Below, piece by piece: positions 1-8,486 of a DNA stretch of 64,000 nt. A model generated the notes under the pieces. The model saw only the letters and a list, made by a program, of their open reading frames with translations. It did no database searches and had not been told where the DNA came from. A program made the position numbers and the translations under genes. The DNA comes from Cytophagales bacterium (lineage in GTDB: Bacteria > Bacteroidota > Bacteroidia > Cytophagales > 172606-1): assembly GCA_030446715.1 (NCBI GenBank), contig JAUJMU010000006.1, positions 62,001-126,000 of the forward strand. Direction: 5' to 3'. Position 1 is the first letter of the stretch. The number at the start of each line of letters is the position of its first letter.

Positions 1-1466
1 TTATCTATGCCCGATGCAAAGCAGAGGGTATTTTAGTACTGGCATGTCTGAAAACCTTGCCTAAGTGGCTGGTGGATACCTATCCGCTTGAGCAGCGGGA
101 TCATGAAAATGTCCCGGCCCGGTTCGGCAAGGATCTTAATGACCCCAAGTCATACATAGAGCAGGCGAAGGTTGCGTTTCAATACGCAGCCCGGTATGGA
201 AGCAATAAATCAGTAAATCCTTCCCTTTTAAGTGTGAGCACAACCTTGAGGTGGACAAATGATCAGCCAAACCAGGTTAAGATCGGGCTGGACCTGATCA
301 GGTATTTTGAATGCGAAAACGAAAGGGATAAATGGTGGAAGGGACGGCAGGCCTACCAGACTGGCCGGGAGTATGCCGCTAATTTATCGGCATTCTATGA
401 CGGTCATAAAAATACCATGGGACCCGGTGTAGGAGTTAAAAATGCCGACCCCAATATGGTAGTTGTAATGCAGGGAATGGCCAGTCCAAACCTTGATTAC
501 GTGAAAGGCATGATTGACTGGTGCAAGCAATACCGGGGCTACAAGCCCGATGGGAAGGTAAACCTGTGCTGGGACGTGATTAATTATCATTATTACACCA
601 ATGATCTGAATGCCTCCCAAACGGGAACAAGGACACGGGGAGCTGCGCCCGAGGTGTCAAATGCTGCCGAAATAGCCCGCCGTTTTGTTCGCTTTGCCCA
701 TGAGGAGGCTTACGGCATGCCCGTGTGGAATACTGAAGTGGGTTACGATATCCATCCCGGCAGTCCTCAGAAGGCCATTGCCATCGGCAACAAAAGCGTG
801 CTGGAAACTCAGGCAGACTGGAGTCTGAGAACTTCGCTGCTTTATGCCCGCAATGGGGTTGAGGGTGTTTATTTTTACATGGCACAAGATGTGGTCAACG
901 CCGGAACCCAGTATTCCACATGCGGCCTGCTCAATGGGGACGGCACACGCCGGCCCGCGGCCGATTACCTGTACCAGACCAACAAATTATTTGGTGAATA
1001 CTACTATCGTGAAACCATCAACGCTGACCCTATTGTAGACCGGTACGAACTGAATGGTAAGTCGGCATATGTAATGGTAGTACCGGACGAGAAAGGCCGG
1101 ACCGCTGATTATACGCTGAACCTTGGCAGCGCGGCTGCCGCAAAAATATATACCCCGAAGGCCGGCAGTGACAACATGACTGAACAGGTAGTGAATACTA
1201 CCAATGGCAGCGTTACCATCAGAGTTACGGAAACACCCGTGTTTGTAGTGGCTGTGGAAGCAACTACGGTAACTCCTCCGGCAAACCAGCGGCCTTCAGT
1301 GATCATCACCGCTCCGGTAATGAACACCCGGCTGCCGGCCCCGGCCACTATCAATATCAGAGCAACTGCCACGGATGCGGATGGCTCGGTGGCAAGGGTA
1401 GAGTTTTTTTCCGGAACCACTAAAATCGGCGAAGATACCGACGGCACCAACGGCTGGAGTTATTGA
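1..1466 (+). CDS. Secreted glycoside hydrolase (clan GH-A-like), 5'-truncated by the window edge, ends at a premature stop
   Basis: The reading frame is already open at base 3, so the true start lies outside the window. The TTG at 57 is only an internal codon. The first ~330 residues look like a (beta/alpha)8 hydrolase. An Asn-Glu pair in ECENE (Glu codon near 321) fits the acid/base, and Glu in WNTEVGYD (codon near 735) fits the nucleophile of clan GH-A enzymes. An Ig-like domain follows (NQRPSVIITAPV to DGTNGWSY, about 1285-1464) and breaks off at TGA 1464-1466. The same Ig module recurs intact at 1806-2080, followed by a type IX sorting domain, so this is very probably the front of one larger protein ending at 2458. 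The exact GH family and substrate cannot be read from the sequence. Seen: frame, motifs and stop. Inferred: catalysis and joining to the downstream part. Confidence 0.7.
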   Translation, partial: IYARCKAEGILVLACLKTLPKWLVDTYPLEQRDHENVPARFGKDLNDPKSYIEQAKVAFQYAARYGSNKSVNPSLLSVSTTLRWTNDQPNQVKIGLDLIRYFECENERDKWWKGRQAYQTGREYAANLSAFYDGHKNTMGPGVGVKNADPNMVVVMQGMASPNLDYVKGMIDWCKQYRGYKPDGKVNLCWDVINYHYYTNDLNASQTGTRTRGAAPEVSNAAEIARRFVRFAHEEAYGMPVWNTEVGYDIHPGSPQKAIAIGNKSVLETQADWSLRTSLLYARNGVEGVYFYMAQDVVNAGTQYSTCGLLNGDGTRRPAADYLYQTNKLFGEYYYRETINADPIVDRYELNGKSAYVMVVPDEKGRTADYTLNLGSAAAAKIYTPKAGSDNMTEQVVNTTNGSVTIRVTETPVFVVAVEATTVTPPANQRPSVIITAPVMNTRLPAPATINIRATATDADGSVARVEFFSGTTKIGEDTDGTNGWSY

Positions 1467-1993
1467 CCGTAAAAGCGGAACGGTGTGGCGGTTACTCCGG
1501 CACCTACGAACTGACCGTAAAAGCGACCGATACAGCCGGTGCCAACCTGGCACCTCCGGTTACTGCACCTCCCATCCGCACCACCGGCCGGTGCCGGTTA
1601 CCGTTTTTTTCGGCATCCATCACAGTCCGGCAGCAGTGACTCCAGTTACTCCGGCACCTCCGGTTACCTCCGGCACCTCCGGTTACTCCGGCACCTCCGG
1701 TTACTCCGGCACCTCCAGTTACTCCGGCACCTCCGGTTACTCCGGCACCTCCGGTTACTCCGGCACCTCCGGTTACTCCGGCACCTCCGGTTACTCCGGC
1801 ACCTCCGGCAAACCAGCGGCCTTCAGTGATCATCACCGCTCCGGTAATGAACAGTCAGTTTACCGCTCCGGCTTCAATTTCCATCCGCACCACTGCCACG
1901 GATGCGGATGGCTCGGTGGCAAGGGTAGAGTTTTTTTCCGGAACCACTAAAATCGGCGAAGATACCGACGGCACCAACGGCTGGAGTTATTCC
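1278..1993 (+). repeat. Two direct copies (about 190 bp) encoding the Ig-like module
   Basis: The DNA from 1278 to about 1465 recurs from 1806 to about 1993 with near identity. Both copies encode NQRPSVIITAPVMN, then TATDADGSVARVEFFSGTTK, then GEDTDGTNGWSY. After GGCTGGAGTTAT the copies diverge. The second continues as SWNGVAAGTYELTVKATD. The first runs into rearranged pieces of the same sequence (GACCGTAAAAGCG appears too early) and a stop codon. Confidence 0.85.
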
Positions 1994-2458
1994 TGGAACG
2001 GTGTGGCGGCCGGCACCTACGAACTGACCGTAAAAGCGACCGATAATGCCGGTGCCACCGCTTCGGCATCCATCACAGTAGCAGTGACCCAGCCGGCACC
2101 TCCGCCGGTGGCAACTGTGCCGCCCCCCCCTTCGGAACCGACCTCTCCGCTGCCCTCTGTTCCGGAGGCTCCGGTAATCACTGATGAACCCGAAAGAAAG
2201 GTTTTCCTTGAAGTTCATCCAAATCCCTTCACCAGGAATGCTCAGGTGGAGTTCACCCTGAAAGAGTCCGAAGAAGTCAGTCTGGAATTATATGACATGC
2301 GGGGTACTCTGATCCGCCAGCTATTCAAGGGAGTTACTGAAGGTGGCAAGAAGAATAAGTACAACCTGAAGGCCGATGGGTTGACTCCTCATGTATACAC
2401 AGTGCACCTGATCACCAGAAAAGCCTTTTATGTGCAGAAGGTTGTATTGGTAAACTGA
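1640..2458 (+). CDS. C-terminal part of the split secreted hydrolase: Pro-rich linker, Ig-like domain, type IX sorting domain
   Basis: This segment is open from the TGA at 1637 to the TGA at 2456-2458, in a different frame from the hydrolase upstream. Its first likely independent initiation codon is GTG 1826, which lies inside the Ig domain, so it is unlikely to be a separate gene. It encodes the APPVTP linker, one complete Ig-like domain ending in ASASITVAV, a second Pro-rich stretch, and about 85 residues of the form EVHPNPF...VSLELYDMRGTLIRQL...VVLVN. That last part matches type A C-terminal sorting domains of the type IX secretion system, which direct proteins across the outer membrane. 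The intact second half supports a functional single gene whose repeat region is either mis-assembled or rearranged. Confidence 0.7.
   Translation, partial: LQLLRHLRLPPAPPVTPAPPVTPAPPVTPAPPVTPAPPVTPAPPVTPAPPVTPAPPANQRPSVIITAPVMNSQFTAPASISIRTTATDADGSVARVEFFSGTTKIGEDTDGTNGWSYSWNGVAAGTYELTVKATDNAGATASASITVAVTQPAPPPVATVPPPPSEPTSPLPSVPEAPVITDEPERKVFLEVHPNPFTRNAQVEFTLKESEEVSLELYDMRGTLIRQLFKGVTEGGKKNKYNLKADGLTPHVYTVHLITRKAFYVQKVVLVN
1655..1812 (+). repeat. 18-bp tandem repeat encoding Ala-Pro-Pro-Val-Thr-Pro
   Basis: The unit GCACCTCCGGTTACTCCG starts at 1673, 1691, 1709, 1727, 1745, 1763, 1781 and 1799 (the last is partial). Read in the frame of the downstream Ig/sorting-domain segment it gives APPVTP, a flexible linker typical of secreted modular hydrolases. 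The unit just before 1673 carries an extra C. The region 1466-1650 is a jumble of repeat-derived pieces. Confidence 0.85.
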
Positions 2459-2482
2459 GCTGGTTTCAAGCGTACCAAAAAG

Positions 2483-2522
2483 TCCGGCCTGCAGGGATGA
2501 TCCCTGCAGGCCGGATTGTTTT
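2483..2522 (+). terminator. Rho-independent terminator of the secreted hydrolase
   Basis: A perfect 15-bp stem (TCCGGCCTGCAGGGA, loop TGA, and its complement) spans 2483-2515 and is followed by TTGTTTTATT. It lies 25 bases after the hydrolase stop codon. Confidence 0.8.
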
Positions 2523-2796
2523 ATTCCATTTTAAAATTAAAAATTAATTGCCCGTATGGCAGTAGTGGAAAAGGATATGCATCCTGTCCGGCGGAAGGGC
2601 TGACAGACAAGACGCTGTAAAGGTGGATATTTACGGATCAGCGGACAATGTGAAAAAGCCCGTTACAGACCGGGAAAAACACCCCTCTCCGGCAAGGAAT
2701 CCGGCATCTCTCCCCTCCGGGAACGAGTAAATTATATATTGCCAGTCAGCGTAGCGGAGCATTATTCTACACATTTTCTGCGCTGAATGGAAGCAA

Positions 2797-3260
2797 ATGG
2801 TAAAAACCTTACTTGCAGGTCTGCTGATCTTCCCCGGAATTATCCACTGGACACCTGCCCGGAACACCACCGGATCAGGTGCTGGAAAAGGGAAAACAAA
2901 AAAGAGAGTAAAGAAGTAAGGTCCGGCAATCCGGTTTTCCCGGGCTGGTACGCTGACCCGTAAGGGGCCATCTTCGGCAATACCCGGTGGATCTACCCAA
3001 CCTGGTCGGCTCCTTTTGACAAACAGGTATTCTTTGATGCCTTCTCGTCGCCGGATCTGGTTACCTGGAAAAAACACTCCCGTGTTCTGGATACCAGCCG
3101 GGTCAAAAAAATTGTTTACCACCGCCGGCCCCCGGGCGAAACGGATCCCAGTCACCGGGTTACCTGCATAGACCAGATGGTTTTCGACCGAGAAGGTCTG
3201 ATCAAACCGGTGAAAATTACCAATGAAGGAATAAAGAGGCTGCCGTTGAAATCAGGGAGT
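2797..3260 (+). pseudogene. Remnant of a GH43 family glycoside hydrolase with the middle deleted
   Basis: ATG 2797 opens a signal-peptide-like stretch (MVKTLLAGLLIFPGIIHW) that stops at 2917. In another frame, 2928-3100 encodes NPVFPGWYADP-stop-GAIFG, then WIYPTWSAPFDKQVFFDAF and DLVTWKKHSRVLDTSRVK. This is the recognisable first blade of GH43 enzymes (arabinofuranosidase/xylosidase type), including the catalytic-base Asp of YADP. It then jumps straight to IVYHRRPPGETD, HRVTCIDQMVFD and GLIKPVKIT, which form the C-terminal end of the same family. Roughly 200 central residues, including the general acid, are missing, and an in-frame TAA lies at 2961. The two joined ends of one family show an internal deletion rather than a sequencing slip. 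It is not expected to make an enzyme. Confidence 0.75.
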
Positions 3261-3394
3261 CTGCACCAGAGGTTCCGGAGCACTGTTTTGAAAATAATTT
3301 TGGTGTTTTCAGATAATTATCCACAAGTGTCGTATATAAGGAAAAATAAAGCTACTTTGCAAAAAGTATTACTAAACAACAATAACAGTCAGAC

Positions 3395-3841
3395 ATGAAA
3401 ATTTTTGTAGGAAGCCTTCCCTTTAGCGTTCAGGATGATGATTTAAGGGAGTATTTTGAAGAGTACGGAGAGGTAACCTCCGCTACCGTAATCATGGATA
3501 AAATCTCCGGAAGGAGCAGAGGCTTCGGCTTTGTGGAGATGGCAGATGATGCGGAAGCTCAAAAGGCGATTGAAGAATTAAATGGAGCCGAACTAAGTGG
3601 TCGTACCATTGTAGTAAACAAGGCAGAAGATAAGAGAGATGACCGGCGTGGTGGTGGCGGCTTCAGCGGTGGCGGAGGTGGTGGCTTTAACCGCGGTGGC
3701 GGCGGCGGTGGTGGCTTCAACCGCGGTGGCAGTGGCGGCGGTGGTGGATACGGCGGCGGCGGATACAACAAGGGAGGCAGCGGCGGTGGCGGCGGCTTTA
3801 ACCGCGACGACAAAAGAGGCGGCAATAACAACCGCTACTAA
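3395..3841 (+). CDS. Glycine-rich RNA-binding protein with one RRM domain
   Basis: The 148-residue protein starts at ATG 3395. Residues 1-80 form an RNA recognition motif with RNP2 (IFVGSLPF, residues 3-10) and RNP1 (RGFGFVEM, near residue 43), the aromatic strands that stack on RNA bases. From about residue 85 the chain is Gly/Arg/Asn-rich (GGGGFNRGG repeats), ending in DDKRGGNNNRY. Small RRM-plus-glycine proteins of this kind are common in Bacteroidota and cyanobacteria and are thought to act as post-transcriptional, often cold-responsive, RNA binders. It stands alone with an AT-rich leader and an inverted repeat downstream. The Gly-rich GC-rich repeat should not be mistaken for an open frame on the other strand. 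Confidence 0.92.
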   Translation: MKIFVGSLPFSVQDDDLREYFEEYGEVTSATVIMDKISGRSRGFGFVEMADDAEAQKAIEELNGAELSGRTIVVNKAEDKRDDRRGGGGFSGGGGGGFNRGGGGGGGFNRGGSGGGGGYGGGGYNKGGSGGGGGFNRDDKRGGNNNRY

Positions 3842-3889
3842 CCGGCTTTCCGGCGAACGTATCTGATTTCCCTACTGCTCATTTTATTC

Positions 3890-3955
3890 AATGCAGCCAT
3901 TTGCGTTGCCCGCATACCTGCCCGTCAGGTCGCTTGCGATGCAAATGGCTGCATT
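3890..3955 (+). terminator. Long-looped inverted repeat after the RRM gene, possible terminator
   Basis: AATGCAGCCATTTGC (3890-3904) and its exact complement (3941-3955) enclose a 36-base loop. The right arm is followed by ATATTTTCG. It could end transcription of the RRM gene; the loop is long for a classical terminator. Confidence 0.5.
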
Positions 3956-4431
3956 ATATTTTCGTCTTGTCGTCAGCGGCCCATCTGCTGACTATGACCA
4001 GCGTGCGTGCAACGCAAATCAGCCGGTGGTGAACCGGACCAGGTCTGTGCGGCCTGACCTTTGACTGATATTGCCAATCTACTCCTGCGCCAGCCTTCTC
4101 CGGTTTAGAAATAAACTCTTTTAAGAAAAATCACGGCCGGCAGTAATCTTACTGGTGGAAAGGTCGTAAATACTCTTGTAAGCAACTTCAGCAAACTGTT
4201 TAAAAGGTAACCTGAAGTTGTAAGAGCATTGCAATAAGCCGAAAGGAGGTAACTTTTGAAGGCCGTTGTAATGCTTTTTTTATGCCTGCCGACCTGCCTC
4301 TTCCCAAACGGAAACCAACTTCCCTGCATATTCCTATACCTGTTTATGGTAGCAATCCTTAACTGGGCTGCCACCTCAGATCCTGTGCATGCTGGTTTTG
4401 TGCTGATTAACCGGACTAAATAAACCTGATG
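3956..4431. other. Intergenic stretch without a supported gene
   Basis: The only structure seen is an imperfect inverted repeat near 4158-4227 (CTCTTGTAAGCAACTTCAG against CTGAAGTTGTAAGAG). A strong GGAGG at 4245 precedes a TTG frame of about 55 codons, but nothing supports it as a protein. Confidence 0.5.
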
Positions 4432-5898
4432 TCAGAATTGAAAATAAATAAACTGGTTGCTGCCAAAGTTGCCCAGCAGAATAATCACCAGCACTGCACC
4501 GTAGTAAACCGGCCAGCGTACCCAAACCGGATTTCGGGCCAGTGTTTCGGTTATGCTGCCGTGGCGCTGGAGCAGATGCACGCATTCCATCAGCCAGAGG
4601 GCAGCTATTCCCGTAAAAAAGATGCGGGGCGGGGCGTCCAGAAACAGCACGTGGTGCATATCCGGTCCGAACATTTCTTTCCAGTTGCCGATTCCGGTGA
4701 ACATATGCTCCACCAGATAGAAGGCGTCCTGGACAGAGCTGGCCCGGAAGAAGATCCATGCAAATGCTACCAGCAGGAAGGTGCCTGCCACCTGCCAGAG
4801 TTTGAAAAACTCCGGATAGCGGCTCAGTCCCGTCCTGTGATTCAGCTGCATACGATAGTCTCTGGTGAGCCGGCCAAAGATCTGGTACCCGCCGTGCAGT
4901 GCACCCCAGATAATGAATGTCCAGTTGGCTCCGTGCCAGATGCCCGAGACCATAAATACCAGAAACAGGTTAAAATACTGACGGGGCAGAGCTACCCGGT
5001 TTCCCCCTAAGGGAATGTAGAGGTAATCCTTAAACCAGGTGGAAAGGGAAACATGCCACCTGCGCCAGAACTCACCGATGGATTTGGCGTAGTAGGGGCG
5101 GTTAAAGTTCTCCATGAGCCTGATTCCCATGATCTGGGAGGCACCAATGGCAATATCGGAGTAGCCTGAAAAATCGCAGTAGATCTGGAAGGTAAAAAAC
5201 ACGGTGGCAATCAGCACCGACACGCCTTCGTAGTCCGATGGATTGTTGTATACGTTGTTTACCATCACGGCCAGATTATCGGCAACCACTACTTTCTTGA
5301 ACATTCCCCACACCATGCGCTTCAGTCCGTCCAGCGTCTGAAAATAATCAAATGAATGATTCTCATGGAGCTGGTGCAGCACGTTCTGCGGCCTTTCAAT
5401 CGGGCCGGCTACCAGTTGGGGAAAGTACATCACGTACAGACTGTAGTAGCCAAGGTGCCTTTCCGCCTTCTGGTTGCCCCGGTAAACTTCAATCGTGTAG
5501 CTCATCGCCTGAAAGGTGTGAAAAGACAGCCCGACCGGCAGAATTATGTTCAGGTAAGGAATAGGGTTTTCAAGGGCAAAGCCCGTAAAGAGGAAGTTAA
5601 GGTTGTCATTGAGGAAGTTGTAGTACTTGAACACCGCCAGCACCCCTACGTTGGCAAGTATACTCACCAGAAGCAGCCTTTTGCGGTAAAGGCCCTGAGC
5701 ATTCTCAATGTAGATTCCCGCGTAATAGTCAATGATGATAGTAAAGAACAGGATCAGAATATAAACAGGAATAAAGGCCATGTAGAAGTAGCAGCTGGCT
5801 GCCAGCAGCCACGCCCACCTGTAGCGGAAGGGCAGCCCGAAATACACCAGCACCACTACCGGAAAATAAATCAGGAACTCTATGGAGTTGAAGAGCAT
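4432..5898 (-). CDS. MBOAT family membrane-bound O-acyltransferase (AlgI-like)
   Basis: This 488-residue polytopic membrane protein begins MLFNSIEFLIYFPVVVLVYF, the usual start of AlgI/DltB-type acyltransferases. It contains LPVGLSFHTFQAMSY, YFPQLVAGPIERP, YCDFSGYSDIAIG and NFNRPYYAKSIGEFWRRWH. The active-site region VSGIWHGANWTFIIWGALHG holds the conserved catalytic His. The family moves acyl groups, usually acetyl, across the inner membrane onto polysaccharides or other extracytoplasmic acceptors. Length is normal for the family. The usual partner, an SGNH/AlgX-like periplasmic transferase, is not adjacent, so the acceptor is unknown. The gene stands alone, facing away from the RRM gene. 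Confidence 0.92.
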   Translation of the reverse strand: MLFNSIEFLIYFPVVVLVYFGLPFRYRWAWLLAASCYFYMAFIPVYILILFFTIIIDYYAGIYIENAQGLYRKRLLLVSILANVGVLAVFKYYNFLNDNLNFLFTGFALENPIPYLNIILPVGLSFHTFQAMSYTIEVYRGNQKAERHLGYYSLYVMYFPQLVAGPIERPQNVLHQLHENHSFDYFQTLDGLKRMVWGMFKKVVVADNLAVMVNNVYNNPSDYEGVSVLIATVFFTFQIYCDFSGYSDIAIGASQIMGIRLMENFNRPYYAKSIGEFWRRWHVSLSTWFKDYLYIPLGGNRVALPRQYFNLFLVFMVSGIWHGANWTFIIWGALHGGYQIFGRLTRDYRMQLNHRTGLSRYPEFFKLWQVAGTFLLVAFAWIFFRASSVQDAFYLVEHMFTGIGNWKEMFGPDMHHVLFLDAPPRIFFTGIAALWLMECVHLLQRHGSITETLARNPVWVRWPVYYGAVLVIILLGNFGSNQFIYFQF

Positions 5899-6306
5899 AC
5901 CCGTTTAATCAGAAAAAATGAAAGGTTAAATCAGCAGCAGAAGCCATTACTTCCTTCTGGCAGTTCGGATTACTTCTTAAAAATTGCCTCCCGCTGCGTT
6001 CGAAAACAGCAGCCCCTCCGTCCCCTCAGGTGGTACAATACCCGTCAAAGCGGCCAGACTGTATGCTTCTTCGAACCTTCAATTGCTTCAGGCAGTCCGG
6101 TGATGCTCTTTTTGCTTGGGATCGTTTTTGTTTTTGTTCTTGGCACCGCCTGCACGGGCTTACACAGGCGCATCCGGTCCTGACAGCCTGCATTCCCAGC
6201 CCCGACACCGGTTGCATGGATAGCCGCCAGCTGCCGGAAACGGGGATTCTCCGGAAAGATGAATGCTGCGGATATAGAAGTTGAAATTCCCGGCTCAGCC
6301 TTCCCT
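5899..6306. other. Intergenic stretch between MBOAT and permease genes
   Basis: About 400 bases with no coding frame I can support on either strand, and no clear stem-loop. It must hold the promoter of the minus-strand MBOAT gene next to 5898, but I could not assign its elements. Confidence 0.4.
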
Positions 6307-8082
6307 CTAAATAATCAGCCGCACCCCACCCAGTTCGGATACCCGGTAAGGAAACCGGTCTCCGGGTGAGGCAATGAACATGAAATTTTTAGGAATATTC
6401 CATTCAACGGACAAGCGGTCAATGAGATGGGGGCCAAACTCACCTTTTATCACCACAATGTCGACCTCAAAACCCGGGTAAGCGCGGTCCAGCACTTCGA
6501 TATCCGTGGCAAGATTTCTGGGCACCTGCTCCTCATCCTGCACAACGGTTACCACTTTAATGCGGTGCGTGTTCTCATTTTTGAGAATATAAAGCATAAC
6601 CTTGTTGAGATCAATGATGTTGTGGCCTTTGGTAAAGTAGACAAACTGCTGGGAATTGATCCCGATAATGGCCTTTCGGATCGAGGCGGTTCTCAGCAGC
6701 CGGCGGAAAGGACGCGGGAGTGATTTGATCAGATACAAAGTCAGCTTCAGGATCGGTATCCGGTAAAGCATTATGCTTACTACGGCTACAGCAGGGATAA
6801 AGTACTGCATAAAAACGATAAGGTAGGCCGGATTCATAATGGCATTGCCCAAAAGGGCTGCCACCACGGCAACAATTGCCATCAGTAATGTCCAGCCAGA
6901 GGCCCGCTCGGGGCGTGGCAACCGTGCTCTTTTAAACTTAAGCAGAAGGTTTCCAAGGCCGAAAAGGGCCATTACGGACAAAAATGACAGGGCATATACG
7001 CCCGCAAGTGCGCCCAGTTCCCCTTTTGTAATCAGCAGAATGGAAACGCAGAGTACAAAAAAGGCGATCATGATCCGGTAAGTGGTACCTTTTTTGTTGG
7101 TTTTGAGCAGAAACTGCGGCAGGCAGCGGTCAAGGGTCATCCGGTGCACAAGCCCACCAACGCCCACATAGGAAGTAAGCACTGCACCGCTCAGTACCAG
7201 TACGGCATCCACCGATATGAGCCACGCCAGCCAGTCTCCGCCGGCCAGCTGACCCATGTAGGCAAGCAGGGCCTCCTGATGCTGGCTTACTGCAGCTACG
7301 GGCACCAGTGCCAGAGCCAGAAAAGTAATGAGCGGATTGAATACACTCACCACTATCCACATATTGCGCAGGGTTTTGGGGAAAACACCACGTTTCTGCT
7401 CTTCCACAAAATTTGCCGAACTCTCAAATCCTGAAATACCCAGCATGGCCGCCGCAAAGCCAAAGAAAAGGGCACCCTGTATGCTTCCTTCCACCGGCAA
7501 CCGGTTATTGGCAATAAAGACATCCATGCCATTGCGGAAAAGGAACAATCCGCATACAATGACCAGCACGGTGAGCGTAAGCAGGTGGACAATGAATATA
7601 CCAACGGCCACTGCGGCCGATTCGCCGATCCCGGAGATGGTAAGGGCCATAAACAAAGCCAGCAGTCCGGCAGTGGCAAGTATCACCGGAAGCCCCTCCC
7701 AGAGAATGTGTACGTAATGCATTGCCTCACTGGCCGAGATTACGGCAGTAGCCATGTAGGAGAGCAGCGTAAGACAGGCCGCCAGTGAAGCGGTGGACTT
7801 GCTGGTGGTGTTGAGCAGGGCATTGTAGGCACCACCGTTCAGGGGGAGGGCACCCACCACCTCGCCGTATATTTTCCGGAACAGGAACAGTACGGCGGCT
7901 ACCATCAGCAGGGTAACCCAGGCATACTGTCCGGATGCCAGAATGGCAAGAGCCGAAACATACAGGCAGGAAGAACTGATATCATTGCCGCAGATGGCAG
8001 TGGCCGGCAGTTCACCAAGGGTGGCGTGAGGCTTCTGGTGGAGGGCATTTTTTACGTCTTCCGATATTTCCATCCTGTTCAA
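6307..8082 (-). CDS. APC superfamily amino acid permease
   Basis: The 591-residue protein has about 12 hydrophobic segments in residues 20-450. The APC signature is near the N-terminus (ATAICGNDISSSCLYVSAL, then LPLNGGAYNALLNTTSKS, where the Gly-rich unwound helix binds substrate). The last ~130 residues are soluble (VTVVQDEEQVPRNLATDIEVL, IDLNKVMLYILKNENTHRIK) and resemble a universal-stress-like regulatory tail seen on some large APC permeases. Substrate cannot be deduced, though amino acids are the family norm. The frame is intact, with start ATG 8082; a second Met (MEISEDV) three codons on is possible. It is a single-gene unit. Confidence 0.88.
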   Translation of the reverse strand: MNRMEISEDVKNALHQKPHATLGELPATAICGNDISSSCLYVSALAILASGQYAWVTLLMVAAVLFLFRKIYGEVVGALPLNGGAYNALLNTTSKSTASLAACLTLLSYMATAVISASEAMHYVHILWEGLPVILATAGLLALFMALTISGIGESAAVAVGIFIVHLLTLTVLVIVCGLFLFRNGMDVFIANNRLPVEGSIQGALFFGFAAAMLGISGFESSANFVEEQKRGVFPKTLRNMWIVVSVFNPLITFLALALVPVAAVSQHQEALLAYMGQLAGGDWLAWLISVDAVLVLSGAVLTSYVGVGGLVHRMTLDRCLPQFLLKTNKKGTTYRIMIAFFVLCVSILLITKGELGALAGVYALSFLSVMALFGLGNLLLKFKRARLPRPERASGWTLLMAIVAVVAALLGNAIMNPAYLIVFMQYFIPAVAVVSIMLYRIPILKLTLYLIKSLPRPFRRLLRTASIRKAIIGINSQQFVYFTKGHNIIDLNKVMLYILKNENTHRIKVVTVVQDEEQVPRNLATDIEVLDRAYPGFEVDIVVIKGEFGPHLIDRLSVEWNIPKNFMFIASPGDRFPYRVSELGGVRLII

Positions 8083-8486
8083 GAGGTTATTTAAATAAGT
8101 TTATGCCGGCCGGCAACCGACAGGTATGATTGCTTCACCCGGAAATAAATATCAATGGGTAAAGCAAACCAGCGAATATACGGATGAAAACAAAAAATGT
8201 CACAGGATCCGGCGGTGAATCTGCAGATTCAGCCTTTTTGCTGTCTGGCCGGTCCTTGTGAGAGACCTTACCGGTAAACATCCACCGAATATTTGAAAGA
8301 ATACGGATCAGGTATTCAGCGGACTGCTGAGGGATCTGTGCCTTCCCCGTACCTGCTGTAGGATTTAACCGGTATCCATCACCGGTATATTTCATTGGTT
8401 ACACCTGACCAGCTGCACTTGACTGCCGGCGGGGAAATGTATACCTTGTAAACCACCCCGCTCAGGCTTCCCCGGGGACTCTTGTT
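8083..8486. other. Divergent intergenic region between permease and MFS genes
   Basis: About 400 bases separating two divergently transcribed transporter genes; promoters for both must lie here. No coding frame or strong hairpin was seen. Confidence 0.4.

Noticed and set aside
1673-1816. Evenly spaced 18-bp repeats that could be mistaken for a small CRISPR array
   Set aside because: The units are directly contiguous with no unique spacers and encode a Pro-rich linker in frame with a sorting domain.
2631-3155. A 174-codon open frame on the minus strand
   Set aside because: It lies antisense to the GH43 remnant, which has clear family similarity on the plus strand; the minus frame has none.
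3559-3831. Pro/Leu-rich frame opposite the RRM gene
   Set aside because: It is the mirror of the Gly-rich coding repeat and has no independent signal.
4256-4420. TTG frame with a strong GGAGG that would encode a small hydrophobic peptide
   Set aside because: No family, only TTG as start and a neighbouring inverted repeat; the evidence is too thin to call a gene.
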